Source: Xanthobacter agilis (lineage in GTDB: Bacteria; Pseudomonadota; Alphaproteobacteria; Rhizobiales; Xanthobacteraceae). From it: a stretch of DNA of 41,782 nt. The position numbers and the translations under genes were made by a program. The stretch covers positions 1 through 41,782 of the forward strand of contig NZ_JABWGX010000035.1 in the NCBI RefSeq assembly GCF_021730435.1, given 5' to 3'. Under the pieces are notes generated by a model, which had not been told where the DNA came from, searched no databases, and saw nothing but the letters and a program-made list of their open reading frames with translations. The stretch's first letter is position 1, and the number at the start of each line of letters is the position of its first letter. Below are positions 41,705 through 41,782 of this stretch, piece by piece.

Positions 41705-41782
41705 CTATCTGAGCCAGATGGCGATTGCGGCGAGTTTGACGAAGCCCATGAAGTTGGCGAGGAGCTTGTCGTATCGTGTGGC
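41705..41782 (-). mobile_element. IS5-type transposase, C-terminal end
   Basis: Reading the minus strand from the window edge gives ATRYDKLLANFMGFVKLAAI followed by AIWLR and a TAG at 41705-41707. This is the typical C-terminus of IS4/IS5-family DDE transposases (RYDKxxxNFxxxVxLAAxxIWL). The rest of the element lies outside the window. Confidence 0.75.

Noticed and set aside
1-41782. CRISPR arrays, tRNA or rRNA genes
   Set aside because: No regularly spaced repeats and no tRNA-like or rRNA-like stretches were noticed on reading. A tRNA scan would be needed to exclude them fully.

Overview
The window is high-GC DNA from an alphaproteobacterium. The evidence is a Porin_2-type outer-membrane porin, the short CxxC/CxxC Zur, duplicated aromatic-ring oxygenase operons, and a formyltransferase/hydrolase (Fhc) operon of the C1/tetrahydromethanopterin type. 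Hyphomicrobiales (rhizobia, Xanthobacteraceae) is my best guess; this is inference, as no rRNA or tRNA gene is visible.

Left edge (1-2010): an AT-rich patch on the minus strand. It holds a protein running off the window, two small unknown genes, and the 3' remnant of a type I secretion adaptor (HlyD family).

Transport and side-chain operon (2050-10596, minus strand): a branched-chain-amino-acid-type ABC importer (livK, livH, a fused livM-livG, livF), a ketopantoate-reductase-like enzyme, a TauD-like Fe/2-oxoglutarate dioxygenase, a class II aldolase-like protein, and a MarR regulator.

Oxygenase cluster 1 (11431-18852, plus strand): all the catalytic parts of an iac (indole-3-acetate catabolism) cluster in the order A-B-E-G-H-C-D-F. 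These are a flavin monooxygenase, a small IacB-like protein, an SDR, a flavin reductase, an amidase, Rieske dioxygenase alpha and beta subunits, and their FAD/2Fe-2S reductase. A porin and an FMN-dependent alpha-hydroxy-acid dehydrogenase follow, separated by strong terminators.

Oxygenase cluster 2 (22376-30509, plus strand): a second IacA-like monooxygenase, a V4R-domain protein, an SsuABC/TauABC-type ABC importer with a Tat-exported binding protein, a second Rieske alpha/beta pair, a SnoaL-like protein, a small ORF and a LysR regulator. It has no reductase of its own and probably shares those of cluster 1. Both monooxygenase genes, and more weakly the SDR gene, carry a TTTGAT-N4-ATCAAA-type palindrome upstream.

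An internally deleted IS3-family element (30575-31048) separates this from a zinc-starvation island (31110-39795). The island encodes a COG0523 GTPase, a VOC protein, threonyl-tRNA synthetase, Zur, GTP cyclohydrolase I and fhcB-fhcA-fhcC without fhcD. Three near-identical palindromes (GATAT-N3-ATATC core) sit in front of the GTPase gene, between zur and folE, and in front of fhcB. They look like Zur operators covering the whole island. Zinc control of a formylmethanofuran-dehydrogenase-like complex is the most unusual signal here.

Right edge: a FAD-monooxygenase fragment, an RsmB-like rRNA methyltransferase, a perfect 21-bp-arm hairpin and the C-terminus of an IS5-type transposase.
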